The notes: generated by a model from the sequence alone, not told the origin. DNA of 64,000 nucleotides from an uncultured Cohaesibacter sp. (GCF_963666525.1 NZ_OY762905.1:2831501-2895500); one strand, 5' to 3'. Numbered from the stretch's first letter, positions 45,300-53,253 are shown. Translations and numbers: made by a program.

Positions 45300-45593
45300 G
45301 TTCTGTTCTCCGGGGAGGGGGGAGGCGGTCTCTTTGCTCATGGACAGATGTGTTGGTGGTGCGCCGAGCGGTTCGCAGCAGCGGGAAGGGATGCGCAAAA
45401 TGGCTGTGACGCGCTGGCGAACAGGAAACGTGCAGGTGACGAATCGACCTTGATGGCTTGATTCAAGGTCTCCCTCTGTGGAAAACCCGGATATAAGCAA
45501 CAGAATTGGAGTGGATAAGACTAATTTACACAGTTACATCGATTGAAAGACTGTCATGCCTCTTTTCAACCGGAAAAACCAATGATATAAATT

Positions 45594-45708
45594 CCGTCAC
45601 GGAGCAAGCACTACCCGTCAGGTGTCGCAAGCAGTAAAGCTTAGACAGGTAACCCAACTCGCCCCGTGACGGCAGCGTCCATCATGTGTCGCAAGCAGTT
45701 CGATGGAC
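45594..45708 (+). ncRNA. Candidate structured small RNA with repeated TGTCGCAAGCAGT
   Basis: CCGTCACGG (45594-45602) and CCGTGACGG (45664-45672) are a perfect nine-base inverted repeat. Inside it, ACCCGTC/GACAGGT (one mismatch) encloses the 13-mer TGTCGCAAGCAGT (45623-45635). Next, GTCCATC (45677-45683) and GATGGAC (45702-45708) enclose a second exact copy (45687-45699). A -10-like TATAAA (45586-45591) lies eight bases before the first arm. No reading frame of note is present. The strand is not certain: on the minus strand the loops would read ACTGCTTGCGACA. The rest of 45300-46181 has no gene that I can support. Confidence 0.4.
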
Positions 45709-45762
45709 AGACTGTAACCGATCCAATCCGTTGACGCGGTATTAGAGCGGTATCTCTTTGAT

Positions 45763-45798
45763 GTGATGTGCCTGAAATTCGCAGTTTCAGCACATCAC
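45763..45798. repeat. Imperfect inverted repeat (14-base stem) after the candidate RNA
   Basis: GTGATGTGCCTGAAA (45763-45777) pairs with TTTCAGCACATCAC (45785-45798) with one bulged C and a seven-base loop. No T tract follows. It may be the 3' end of the candidate RNA or a split operator for the TetR gene downstream. Confidence 0.5.
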
Positions 45799-46181
45799 AC
45801 ATAGAATTCCTTTTCCACACAATTTCAAATACTTAACGTCTGCATCATCAGAGGCAGCGTATATTTTCATTTGTGCCTTCTGGTGAGCATCGGGTCTTTT
45901 TTGATCCGGTGCGAAACACCGAACGTGGCCCTATTCAACCTCGATTGATTTGACCAAAAAGACTTTACCAACTCACCGTCTTTGTAAGATCAAAATAGAC
46001 AAAATTACATCAACTGTCAATCTTTCAGGTGAAAGAAATTTACAGAAAACTGCTTTTCGTTTAGTCTTATTCAAGAAAAAAATTCGTCACCACGTTCCAG
46101 TGAAATTGGGCGAAGAGTGATAGCACCTTTTTATTGCAAACAGAGGAAGCACATTCCCGTCGCAGGATGTGTCGCAAGCGA

Positions 46182-46757
46182 ATGGTAGATACAAAAGAGA
46201 AAGTTATACGGGCTGCTGAAGAACTGATTTCTCGCTACGGATATAGCCGTACCTCCATGACAGACGTTGCAAGGCAGGCTGGTTTGTCCAGGCAGACTGT
46301 CTATGCCGTGTTTGCCAACAAGGAGGATCTTTATGCGGAAACGGCCTACTATGTTTTCAAGCAGCATCTGGCGAAAGTTCGTGAGGGCATCACTCATTGT
46401 TCGTCCTTGCGGGATCAGTTGCAGATCTACTTCGAGCATATGGTCATTGGCCCGTTTCTGTTCCTGCAGAAGCATCCGGAGGCGAAAACCCTCTGGGCTG
46501 ATGAGTCGATGAACAATCATCCAGCCATCACCAAGCTCAAGCAGGAGCATCGCCAGTTTCTGGCCGAGCTGCTCGTGCCCTACACGAAATATATCGGTAC
46601 ATCCGGTCAATGCCCGGCGCACATGGCGGATTTCATCATTATGACCTGCCGGGAACTGAAATGTGGCAAGGCGTCCTCGATTGAGGAATTGCAGAAGCTT
46701 CTGGATACGCTGACCGCGTCTGTTCTGGCATTGGCTTCGCCAAGCGAAGCCGCCTGA
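46182..46757 (+). CDS. TetR-family transcriptional regulator
   Basis: A 191-residue regulator. The N-terminal helix-turn-helix is MTDVARQAGLSRQTVYAVFA followed by NKEDLYAE. The ligand domain is not recognisable by motif. I chose ATG 46182 (MVDTKEKV); ATG 46167 in frame is possible, though AGG directly abuts it. No good Shine-Dalgarno is present at either start; instead TGTCGCAAGC (46170-46179) lies immediately before ATG 46182, the same motif as in the candidate RNA and the porin leader. The gene is convergent with the porin gene. The target is unknown. Confidence 0.85.
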   Translation: MVDTKEKVIRAAEELISRYGYSRTSMTDVARQAGLSRQTVYAVFANKEDLYAETAYYVFKQHLAKVREGITHCSSLRDQLQIYFEHMVIGPFLFLQKHPEAKTLWADESMNNHPAITKLKQEHRQFLAELLVPYTKYIGTSGQCPAHMADFIIMTCRELKCGKASSIEELQKLLDTLTASVLALASPSEAA

Positions 46758-46834
46758 GAGATGACGGACTTCGCCGGGCCAGCTGTATCCGGCAAAGTTG
46801 CGTTCTGAAGCAGTTACACGATTGACGAGATTTG

Positions 46835-46865
46835 AGGGCTGGACTGAAAGGTTCAGCCCTTTCTA
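46835..46865 (+). terminator. Possible terminator after tetR
   Basis: AGGGCTG (46835-46841) pairs with CAGCCCT (46854-46860), with an alternative inner CTGAA/TTCAG, followed by TTCTAT. The T tract is weak. Confidence 0.5.
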
Positions 46866-46901
46866 TATGGACGTCCGACGATGACGCCCGTTGCGGAAAG
46901 C

Positions 46902-46932
46902 AAAAAAATCCCGGAAGCGAGCGCTCCCGGGA
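46902..46932 (-). terminator. Terminator of the porin gene
   Basis: On the minus strand TCCCGG...CCGGGA with an inner GAGCGCTC is followed by seven T residues. It lies just after the porin stop at 46961. Confidence 0.85.
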
Positions 46933-46960
46933 CCTGTATGTCAAACAGTCGGAACTGTTC

Positions 46961-48064
46961 TTAGAAGTCGCGCTGCAGGCGCAGTTTGCCTTCCCATACT
47001 TCGGTGTCTGCCGTGGTGACATAGTCGAAGTCGCGGTCGGTGTACTGGATACCAGCGATGATCTTCAGGTTTTTAACCGGCTTGTAGCCAACTTCACCAG
47101 ATACGGTGTAGAAGTCATAGTCAAGGTTGGTTGCGCCCTTGTCGTTGTAGTCGCCATAACCACCGGAAATGACGGTCCACAGGTTGTCAGCAAAAGCATA
47201 TTTCAAGCTTGCGGACACACCATACAGTTCGTTCAACTGGTCGCCAGTTGCATCAGACATGTAGGTGCTGGATGCAATGCCGTTCCAAGCCATTGCACCT
47301 TCGGTGTAGAAGCCGTTCAGAGCGATGTTGGAGCCTTCAGACAGCATGTCGAGGTTGAAGATACCGCCAGCAGCTACGGAATATGCAATGTCGTTGTCAT
47401 ATGCAGCGTTCAGGTAACGAGCCTGGGAAACAACACCACCTACAGAGACAGAACCCCAAGCCTGGTCAACTTTCAAACGAGCAACCAGGGTAGGCAGGGT
47501 CTGGCCGGCCCAAGAGCCGTTCAGGTGTTTGTTGTTTGCGATGCCGAGGGTAGCGGTAACGCCATTGCCCAGAGCCATGTTGTAGCCGATCTGGCCAGCT
47601 TCGGTATCGCCGAGGTCATAGTCGCCGCCGTACATGTCGCCAACGTAGTCAACAATGCCTGCAGTGGTCAGGTAACCAGCATAGAAACCGCCGAGGGTCA
47701 TGTATGCGCGCTTCAGGTCGATGTTGCCATCTTCGCCCTTGCCTACGTCGCCTTCAAAGCGAACATGGGAAGACAGGGTTCCGAATTCGGTTTCTTCTTT
47801 GGCTTCGAAGTTAACCTGGCCACGAGCCCAGAGGTCGAATTTCTGGGTAGCGCGGTCGCCTTCGTTGAAGGTTGCTTCAGTACGAGCATAACCGCTGATC
47901 TTCAGGCAGGTGTCGGTACCTGGGATGAAGAAATAGCCAGCGCCGTATGCGTCGCAAACTTTTACGTAATCTACAGGTTCTGCTACCGGCAGATCTGCTG
48001 CCTGAGCGGCACCGCCAGCTACGAGAGCAGCTGCAGAACCGAGGATGAGGCTCTTGATGTTCAT
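46961..48064 (-). CDS. Outer-membrane porin, Porin_2 family
   Basis: A 367-residue trimeric beta-barrel porin of the alphaproteobacterial Porin_2 type for diffusion of small hydrophilic solutes. The signal peptide MNIKSLILGSAAALVAGGAA ends QAAD. The hallmark DYVKVCDAYGAGYFFIPGTD then TCLKISGYART follows, with the conserved Cys pair. The C-terminus ends in Phe (KLRLQRDF), as outer-membrane proteins do. I chose ATG 48064 because AGGGTCAG precedes it; an upstream in-frame start would add a non-secretory tail. The leader carries TGTCGCAAGC about 26 bases before the start. Confidence 0.95.
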   Translation of the reverse strand: MNIKSLILGSAAALVAGGAAQAADLPVAEPVDYVKVCDAYGAGYFFIPGTDTCLKISGYARTEATFNEGDRATQKFDLWARGQVNFEAKEETEFGTLSSHVRFEGDVGKGEDGNIDLKRAYMTLGGFYAGYLTTAGIVDYVGDMYGGDYDLGDTEAGQIGYNMALGNGVTATLGIANNKHLNGSWAGQTLPTLVARLKVDQAWGSVSVGGVVSQARYLNAAYDNDIAYSVAAGGIFNLDMLSEGSNIALNGFYTEGAMAWNGIASSTYMSDATGDQLNELYGVSASLKYAFADNLWTVISGGYGDYNDKGATNLDYDFYTVSGEVGYKPVKNLKIIAGIQYTDRDFDYVTTADTEVWEGKLRLQRDF

Positions 48065-48090
48065 AATTCTGACCCTAGTATTTGTATAAG

Positions 48091-48100
48091 CTTGCGACAA
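48091..48100 (-). promoter_or_regulatory. TGTCGCAAGC motif in the porin leader
   Basis: Read in the sense of the porin message, TGTCGCAAGC lies 26-36 bases before the start codon. The same ten bases occur twice in the candidate RNA at 45.6 kb and once immediately before the TetR start, always in the sense of the downstream message for the two mRNAs. A shared regulatory contact is inferred. Confidence 0.4.
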
Positions 48101-48382
48101 AGAGACAATACTCGTTAAATTGTAAATCGCAAACATACTTTCAGAGTCTAATTGTCAATTCAAATTCCTTGTTGCAAAAAAAACACAAAGGGTCTTTCAA
48201 GCCCCGCATTTCTGCCATTTTTCGTGTGATGAGAAAGCGTTGAATGAGGCGGGGCGCGTGTGGGCATCTTTGGATGCCGCCAAAAAGCAGCCCGGACGTG
48301 GTCATTGTGGGGAAGAAAAGCAGGCTTTGAAGAGAGTCGCCAAGCTCCAGTTACCTGGGGCGCCAGTTGCCTGGCTTAAGCG

Positions 48383-48422
48383 AAAAAACAAACACCAGAG
48401 ACCTGCTCGAGCCCTCTGGTGT
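48383..48422 (-). terminator. Terminator of the NifX-like gene
   Basis: ACACCAGAG (48392-48400) pairs with CTCTGGTGT (48414-48422). On the minus strand the stem runs into TTTGTTTTTT. The wider gap 48065-48491 otherwise holds two near-identical 12-mers, CCAGTTACCTGG and CCAGTTGCCTGG (48347 and 48363), and no gene. Confidence 0.75.
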
Positions 48423-48491
48423 ATTTGCTCTCTATAAGTTTACGATCCCTGCGCACTATTCAGGCCAGGACGTTCGAGGTGGTCCCGGCAA

Positions 48492-48914
48492 TCAATGGCC
48501 GCAACCGCACCCGCCACCATGGGCATGATCATGGTCGTGGCTATGCCCATGATCATGCCCATGATCATGATTGCACTCGCAAAGCTGGGGTAGCGTCTGG
48601 CCGTTCATCATGAACTCCCTGACAGCGTCCAGAGGTTCGGTCTTGTCGGTGATGCTGGCAATTACGCCGCGCGCCTGCATGCGGCGGGCAAACCCAGCGC
48701 CGAAAGAGGCAGACAGCACGACGTCTACTGCGTCAAGTGGATGGACTCCGCTGCTGTTGCCAAACTCATGCATGCTCATTTCCTTGGGCATGTCGATTCG
48801 ATCGGTTTCCACCGGCTGGAGGTCTTCGCCCACCGTATAGACGAGAAAGCGTCGGGCTTTGCCAGCATGGTTGGTTACCGTGCGGAAATTCTGGGAGGAT
48901 ACAGCAATTTTCAT
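48492..48914 (-). CDS. NifX/NafY-type (FeMo-cofactor-binding fold) protein with His-rich tail
   Basis: A 140-residue protein of the dinitrogenase iron-molybdenum cofactor family. The start MKIAVSSQNFRTVTNHAGKA and the segment VDVVLSASFGAGFARRMQAR fit the RNase H-like fold of NifX/NifB-C/MTH1175 proteins. The last 27 residues are almost all His, Asp, Gly and Cys (HDHGHDHGHSHDHDHAHGGG then CGCGH), a strong metal-binding tail. I chose ATG 48914 because GGAG precedes it at good spacing. No nif genes are nearby, so a metal-cluster or metal-storage role outside nitrogen fixation is more likely. It reads in the same direction as the DUF2161 gene 240 bases upstream. Confidence 0.82.
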   Translation of the reverse strand: MKIAVSSQNFRTVTNHAGKARRFLVYTVGEDLQPVETDRIDMPKEMSMHEFGNSSGVHPLDAVDVVLSASFGAGFARRMQARGVIASITDKTEPLDAVREFMMNGQTLPQLCECNHDHGHDHGHSHDHDHAHGGGCGCGH

Positions 48915-49152
48915 GTCACGCTCCAAATCTCGTGATGATGGTCTTCTGGCCATTGGGCTCCCGCCCGGCCAGACTGGAAAATGAATGAAGCCATTGCCGC
49001 AAGGCCTTGTCGTGGGCCCTGTTGCAACCGCTACCGCTGCTCTTGATCCCCGGTCCGGATGAAGACGCACCCATCGGGTGCTGTACAACAATAGCTCAAG
49101 CAATAAGCAAGCTCGCCCCAACTATCAAGGCTGTCATTGCCTGAGGGTGTTG

Positions 49153-49923
49153 TTATGCGCTGCCCGTTTGGCGAGGCACCGAGGTGCCATCCTCCTCTGT
49201 GGTGGTGTCCTGAGCCTCGGCAACAGCGACCCCAGCCAGTCGCGACAGATCGTCGGCATAGTCGTCAAGGGCCGCCGTGCCTTTCGGGGTAATCTGATAG
49301 ATGCCGGTGGTGACCCGCTCGAACCAGCCATAATGATCATCGGACATGATGCGTCTGGCGTTCTCGACGCCCGTGGCGCGAGCGATCAGCGCCGCCTTGG
49401 TCGGACCTGATGTGGCCAGATGTTGAAGACACCTGAGGGCATCCTGACGATAGGCGGTCACCAGCCCCTTGTGTCGGGAAGAGCCGCCGGCATTCGGGTC
49501 GCCCACGCGGCGGGCAAACTCCCGCAGCAGCCTGGTCTTGCGGGGCTTCATCTTGCGGGCAACATAGGGGGCAGGGTCAAGATGGGGCGTGACGAAGCCA
49601 TCCTTGAGGCGGACGGTAATCAATCCGAGTCCGAGCCGTCGACACAGGGCGATATTGTTCTTGAGGGATTTCTGGAACGGGCGGCTGGAGCTGTGGGGGA
49701 CGGCGATATAGACCGCGTCTGTCACGCTCTGTCGCGTGATGGCCTGATGGAACAGGGTCAGCGAGAAGCCGACTTTCAGCTCGACGATCAGCGGATCGTC
49801 ATTCTCACGCGCGGCCATGATATCGACCGCACCCACCTCGCCCTTGACGTCATATCCCTGCTCTTCCAGATAGCGCTTGATCGGCAGGTACAGATCGGTT
49901 TCGCGAATGGCGGCGGTGGCCAT
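49153..49923 (-). CDS. DUF2161 protein, putative PD-(D/E)XK phosphodiesterase
   Basis: A 256-residue protein. The N-terminal part carries an intact PD-(D/E)XK-like core: Glu in KGEVGAVDIMAAREN, Asp in the same strand and the ELK triad member in PLIVELKVGFS, followed by ITRQSVTDAVYIAVP. The C-terminal half looks like a winged-helix domain (TKAALIARATGVENARRIMS, then GWFERVTTGIYQITPKGTAA). DUF2161 proteins have been assigned to this nuclease-like superfamily by fold, but no substrate is known. It stands alone, without restriction or toxin partners. Confidence 0.75.
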   Translation of the reverse strand: MATAAIRETDLYLPIKRYLEEQGYDVKGEVGAVDIMAARENDDPLIVELKVGFSLTLFHQAITRQSVTDAVYIAVPHSSSRPFQKSLKNNIALCRRLGLGLITVRLKDGFVTPHLDPAPYVARKMKPRKTRLLREFARRVGDPNAGGSSRHKGLVTAYRQDALRCLQHLATSGPTKAALIARATGVENARRIMSDDHYGWFERVTTGIYQITPKGTAALDDYADDLSRLAGVAVAEAQDTTTEEDGTSVPRQTGSA

Positions 49924-50075
49924 GCTGATGTCCTTCCTTGAGAATTCGACTCAGGCAAACACGCGTTGCGGCCTGTCGCCGAATCATCGCGTCCTGACTG
50001 GAGTGAGGCTAGCGGATTTGCCTTGAGGAAGGATAAAAGAGGAAGGACAAACAGAGAGGGACAAGAATGGGAAGA

Positions 50076-50117
50076 GGTCCGCTCTTCAGACATTGGGGGG
50101 ACTGAAAAGAGCGGACC
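50076..50117. terminator. Long inverted repeat downstream of acdS
   Basis: GGTCCGCTCTT (50076-50086) and AAGAGCGGACC (50107-50117) are exact reverse complements with CAG/CTG continuing the stem. It lies 24 bases after the acdS stop on the minus strand. It lacks a T tract on that strand, so termination would be weak or Rho-assisted. Confidence 0.5.
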
Positions 50118-50140
50118 CCGGACGGGTTGGCACCAGAACC

Positions 50141-51154
50141 TTAGCCGTCCTTGTAATAGTAGCTGTAACCGTTGAGCGCCGGAGCGCCGCCCAGATGAGC
50201 ATAGAGCACCTTGGAGCCTTCGGGGAAGAAGCCCTTCTTGGTCAGGTCGATCAGACCCTGCATGCTTTTGCCTTCATACACCGGATCGGTCATCATCGCC
50301 TCGGTGCGGGCAGCAAGGCGGATGGCGTCGTTGGTTTCTTCAGACGGTACGCCATAGGCCGGATAGGCATAGTCTTCCAGAATGACGATCTCGTCTTCGC
50401 GCACCTTGCGGCCAAGCTCGACAAGTTCGGCAGTGTTGTCGACGATGGAGCGCACCTGAGCGCGGGTCTGTTCAGGGGTTGCCGAAGCGTCGATGCCGAT
50501 AACCCGGTCGGCGCGATCTTGAGCTGCAAAGCCGACAATCATGCCGCCCTGGGTAGAACCGGTCACGACACAAACGACGATATAGTCGAATTTGAAGCCC
50601 AGCTCTTCTTCCTGCTGTGCCACTTCCTCGGCGAAGCCGATGTAGCCCAGAGCACCATATTTATGCACCGATGCGCCAGCCGGAATGGCATAGGGCACGC
50701 CGCCTGAATCCTTGACCGACTGAATGGCATTTTCCCAGCTCTGGCGAATGCCGATGTCGAAGCCATCGTCAACCAGCCGGCTGTCGGCACCCATCAGGCG
50801 GGTCATGAGAATGTTGCCGACACGATCATAGACCGCATCGTAATGGGGCACCCACTTCTCCTGCACCACAACACATTTCATGCCGATCTTGGCGGCCGCT
50901 GCTGCAACCATGCGGGTATGGTTGGACTGGACGCCGCCGATGGAGACCAGAGTGTCAGCGCCGGACGCAATGGCGTCGGGAATGATATATTCGAGCTTGC
51001 GCAGTTTGTTGCCGCCCATCGCGAGGCCGGAGTTGCAGTCTTCGCGCTTGGCATAGATCTCGACCTTGCCGCCGAGTGCCTCGGACAGGCGAGGGAGCTT
51101 TTCGATCGGCGTCGGGCCGAAGGTGAGGGGATATCGTTCAAATTTCTCGAGCAC
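50141..51154 (-). CDS. acdS: 1-Aminocyclopropane-1-carboxylate (ACC) deaminase
   Basis: A 337-residue PLP enzyme that cleaves the ethylene precursor ACC to 2-oxobutyrate and ammonia in the cytoplasm. It closely follows the known AcdS pattern: [40 protein letters not shown] (PLP Lys about residue 50), [11 protein letters not shown] and [20 protein letters not shown]. The residues used to tell AcdS from D-cysteine desulfhydrase are of the deaminase kind: Glu in [10 protein letters not shown] and Leu in [16 protein letters not shown] replaces the SNQT of some characterised enzymes. It is divergent from an Lrp-type regulator, the usual acdR-acdS arrangement. Confidence 0.93.
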   Translation of the reverse strand: MLEKFERYPLTFGPTPIEKLPRLSEALGGKVEIYAKREDCNSGLAMGGNKLRKLEYIIPDAIASGADTLVSIGGVQSNHTRMVAAAAAKIGMKCVVVQEKWVPHYDAVYDRVGNILMTRLMGADSRLVDDGFDIGIRQSWENAIQSVKDSGGVPYAIPAGASVHKYGALGYIGFAEEVAQQEEELGFKFDYIVVCVVTGSTQGGMIVGFAAQDRADRVIGIDASATPEQTRAQVRSIVDNTAELVELGRKVREDEIVILEDYAYPAYGVPSEETNDAIRLAARTEAMMTDPVYEGKSMQGLIDLTKKGFFPEGSKVLYAHLGGAPALNGYSYYYKDG

Positions 51155-51225
51155 TGGAAGGCCTCGCTTGATCTGGTGATTGTTTTTAGGAATTCCAAGA
51201 CTAGCAAAACTCTCACGAAAGGTGC

Positions 51226-51283
51226 TTCGAAAGATTGTCGAAAAAATTTGTAATTTATATTTGATATGGATATCCTTCGAAAG
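51226..51283. promoter_or_regulatory. Repeated TTCGAAAG boxes between acdS and acdR
   Basis: TTCGAAAG occurs at 51226-51233 and again at 51276-51283, 50 bases apart (close to five helical turns). CGAAAGG and TGTCGAAAA flank the first copy and TTCGGAAGATTC lies just before the regulator. Lrp-family proteins bind several phased sites, so these are probable AcdR sites controlling both genes. Confidence 0.55.
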
Positions 51284-51324
51284 GAATGATTAGGTAATAA
51301 TTGATTTTCGGAAGATTCTTTCAT

Positions 51325-51792
51325 ATGAGCGAAGCCGGTCTTGATCGCATCGACAGGAACATATTGCGCCACTTGCAAAAAGACGGGCGGCTCAGCAATG
51401 CCGACCTCGCCCAGAAGGTCAATGTCAGCGCCGCGACATGCCATCGCCGGACGCAGCGACTGTTCGAGGAAGGCTATATTCTGGGGGTGCATGCCGACAT
51501 CAACCCCAAGCCGGTTGGTCTCGGGGCGCTGGTCATGGTCGGTGTGGTGCTTGATCATTCGACGCCGGAGAGCTTCCGCGCCTTCGAGGAGGCCATTCTC
51601 TCGATGCCCGTTGTCCTCAACTGCAATCTGGTGGCAGGAGACTATGACTATCTGCTGACCATACGGGTGAAGGACATGAGTGACTTCAACACCCTGCATG
51701 GTGAGCAGCTTATCGCGTTGCCCGGAGTTCGGCAGACGCGGACCTTCTTTGTCATGAAGGAGGTAAAAAACAACGAGCCGCTGCCTTTCTAG
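51325..51792 (+). CDS. acdR: Lrp/AsnC-family regulator, AcdR-like
   Basis: A 155-residue Lrp-type regulator. The N-terminal helix-turn-helix is RLSNADLAQKVNVSAATCHR, followed by RTQRLFEEGYILGVHADINP. The C-terminal RAM effector domain contains VAGDYDYLLTIRVKDMSDFN. It is placed head to head with acdS, 170 bases apart, as AcdR is in known ACC deaminase loci. I chose ATG 51325; a TTG at 51301 would add eight residues without a ribosome site. Confidence 0.88.
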   Translation: MSEAGLDRIDRNILRHLQKDGRLSNADLAQKVNVSAATCHRRTQRLFEEGYILGVHADINPKPVGLGALVMVGVVLDHSTPESFRAFEEAILSMPVVLNCNLVAGDYDYLLTIRVKDMSDFNTLHGEQLIALPGVRQTRTFFVMKEVKNNEPLPF

Positions 51793-51873
51793 ACAGCGGC
51801 CCGGTTGGAGAGCATCCGATCCTTCTCAAGAGCCACAAAAGGAGAGCCGGACGCTTTCTGGAATTGGAGCGGT

Positions 51874-53160
51874 TCAGCTTGCCAGAAACGGAACCGGAAT
51901 GCCGAAGGTGTCAGCCAGCAACACGAAGTTCAGAACCAGTACCACCGTGGCGCCAATCGCTGCGAGGGTCCGAATGATCTTGCCCGAGGCATAGGGCCCC
52001 ATGATGTCCTTGCGCGAGGTGAAAATGATCAAGGCGATCATCGGAACTGGCAGCGAGATGCTGAGGATGACCTGACTGACGACCAGCGCCTGCGTCGCGT
52101 TGACCCCCATCGCAACGACTGCAAAGGCAGGCACCATGGTGACCAGACGGCGCAGCCAGACCGGGATCCGGAAGTGCAGGAAACCCTGCATGATCATCTG
52201 ACCAGCCATCGTACCGACGACAGAGCTTGAAATGCCCGATGCAATCAGCGAGACCAGAAAGGCCCCAGCGGCAAACACGCCCAGCAACGGGGTCAGCGTA
52301 TGATAGGCCGTCTCGATTTCGGCCACTTCACTATGGCCATTGTGGAAGGCACTGGCGGCCATCATCACCATGGCCATGTTGACCATGCCAGCAACGGCCA
52401 GCGCAATGACAACTTCCCAGTTGGAATATTTCAGTACCCGCTTGCGTTCGCATTCCGTGCGGATCACGGCGCGGGACTGCGTCAATCCAGAGTGCAGATA
52501 GATGGCGTGTGGCATGACCGTCGCTCCGATGATGCCAACTGCGATCGTCAGAGCGGCAGCATCTGCCAGCTCAGGAGTAACCAGGCCCGTAGCGGCCTCG
52601 CCCCAGGCAATCGGTGCGATGAAGATTTCCGCCAGATAGCACAGACCAATCACGCTGACCATCGCCCCGATGATCAGCTCCATCGGACGGAAGCCCTTGT
52701 TTTCAAAAAGCAGAATGCCATAGGTCACGATGGCTGTTACGCCCATGCCGGCAAGGAGCGGCATGTTGAACAACAGCGCCAGACCAATCGCACCACCCAG
52801 AAACTCGGCAAGGTCGGTTGCCATAGCAGCGATCTCGCTGACCGCCCACATGACCCAGACAACCGGCGCGGAGAAATTGTCGCGGCACAGCTCGGCGAGA
52901 TTTTTGCCCGTCACGATACCGAGCCGGGCCGAGAGCGCCTGAAACAGCATGGCAATCAGATTGGCCATCAGCACAATCCAGAGCAGACCATAGCCATACC
53001 CGGCGCCCGCCTGAATGTTGGTCGCATAATTGCCCGGATCCATGTAGGCGACGGACGCAATGATGGCGGGACCGGCAAACAGCAGCTTGCTGCGCCATCC
53101 GCGCCGTTCGCCCGACAGGACGGCGCTCATTTTCAATTGCGTTTGTTCAGTTGCAAACAT
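51874..53160 (-). CDS. mntH: Mn2+/H+ symporter, NRAMP family
   Basis: A 428-residue, roughly eleven-helix NRAMP transporter that imports manganese driven by protons. The metal-binding helix 1 motif is YMDPGNYATNI and the helix 6 motif MPHAIYLHSGL. Both key positions (Asp/Asn and Met/His) are intact. ATG 53160 is my choice; ATG 53199 and 53130 are in frame and none has a strong ribosome site. It is divergent from mntR, with two palindromes between them. Confidence 0.95.
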   Translation of the reverse strand: MFATEQTQLKMSAVLSGERRGWRSKLLFAGPAIIASVAYMDPGNYATNIQAGAGYGYGLLWIVLMANLIAMLFQALSARLGIVTGKNLAELCRDNFSAPVVWVMWAVSEIAAMATDLAEFLGGAIGLALLFNMPLLAGMGVTAIVTYGILLFENKGFRPMELIIGAMVSVIGLCYLAEIFIAPIAWGEAATGLVTPELADAAALTIAVGIIGATVMPHAIYLHSGLTQSRAVIRTECERKRVLKYSNWEVVIALAVAGMVNMAMVMMAASAFHNGHSEVAEIETAYHTLTPLLGVFAAGAFLVSLIASGISSSVVGTMAGQMIMQGFLHFRIPVWLRRLVTMVPAFAVVAMGVNATQALVVSQVILSISLPVPMIALIIFTSRKDIMGPYASGKIIRTLAAIGATVVLVLNFVLLADTFGIPVPFLAS

Positions 53161-53213
53161 GGACTGTCTCGATAAGGTATGGGTGTATATTTTCTTCATC
53201 AATGACTGAAGTG

Positions 53214-53253
53214 TAGCCTAGGCTAAAAAAAATGCAAGATTTAGCCTTGGCTA
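53214..53253. promoter_or_regulatory. Two MntR-type operators between mntH and mntR
   Basis: TAGCCTAGGCTA (53214-53225) is a perfect palindrome. TAGCCTTGGCTA (53242-53253) is a near-perfect second copy 28 bases on. Their flanks mirror each other: TG before the first box and CA after the second. The position directly upstream of mntH, in the mntH-mntR gap, points to manganese-dependent repression by MntR. Confidence 0.75.
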
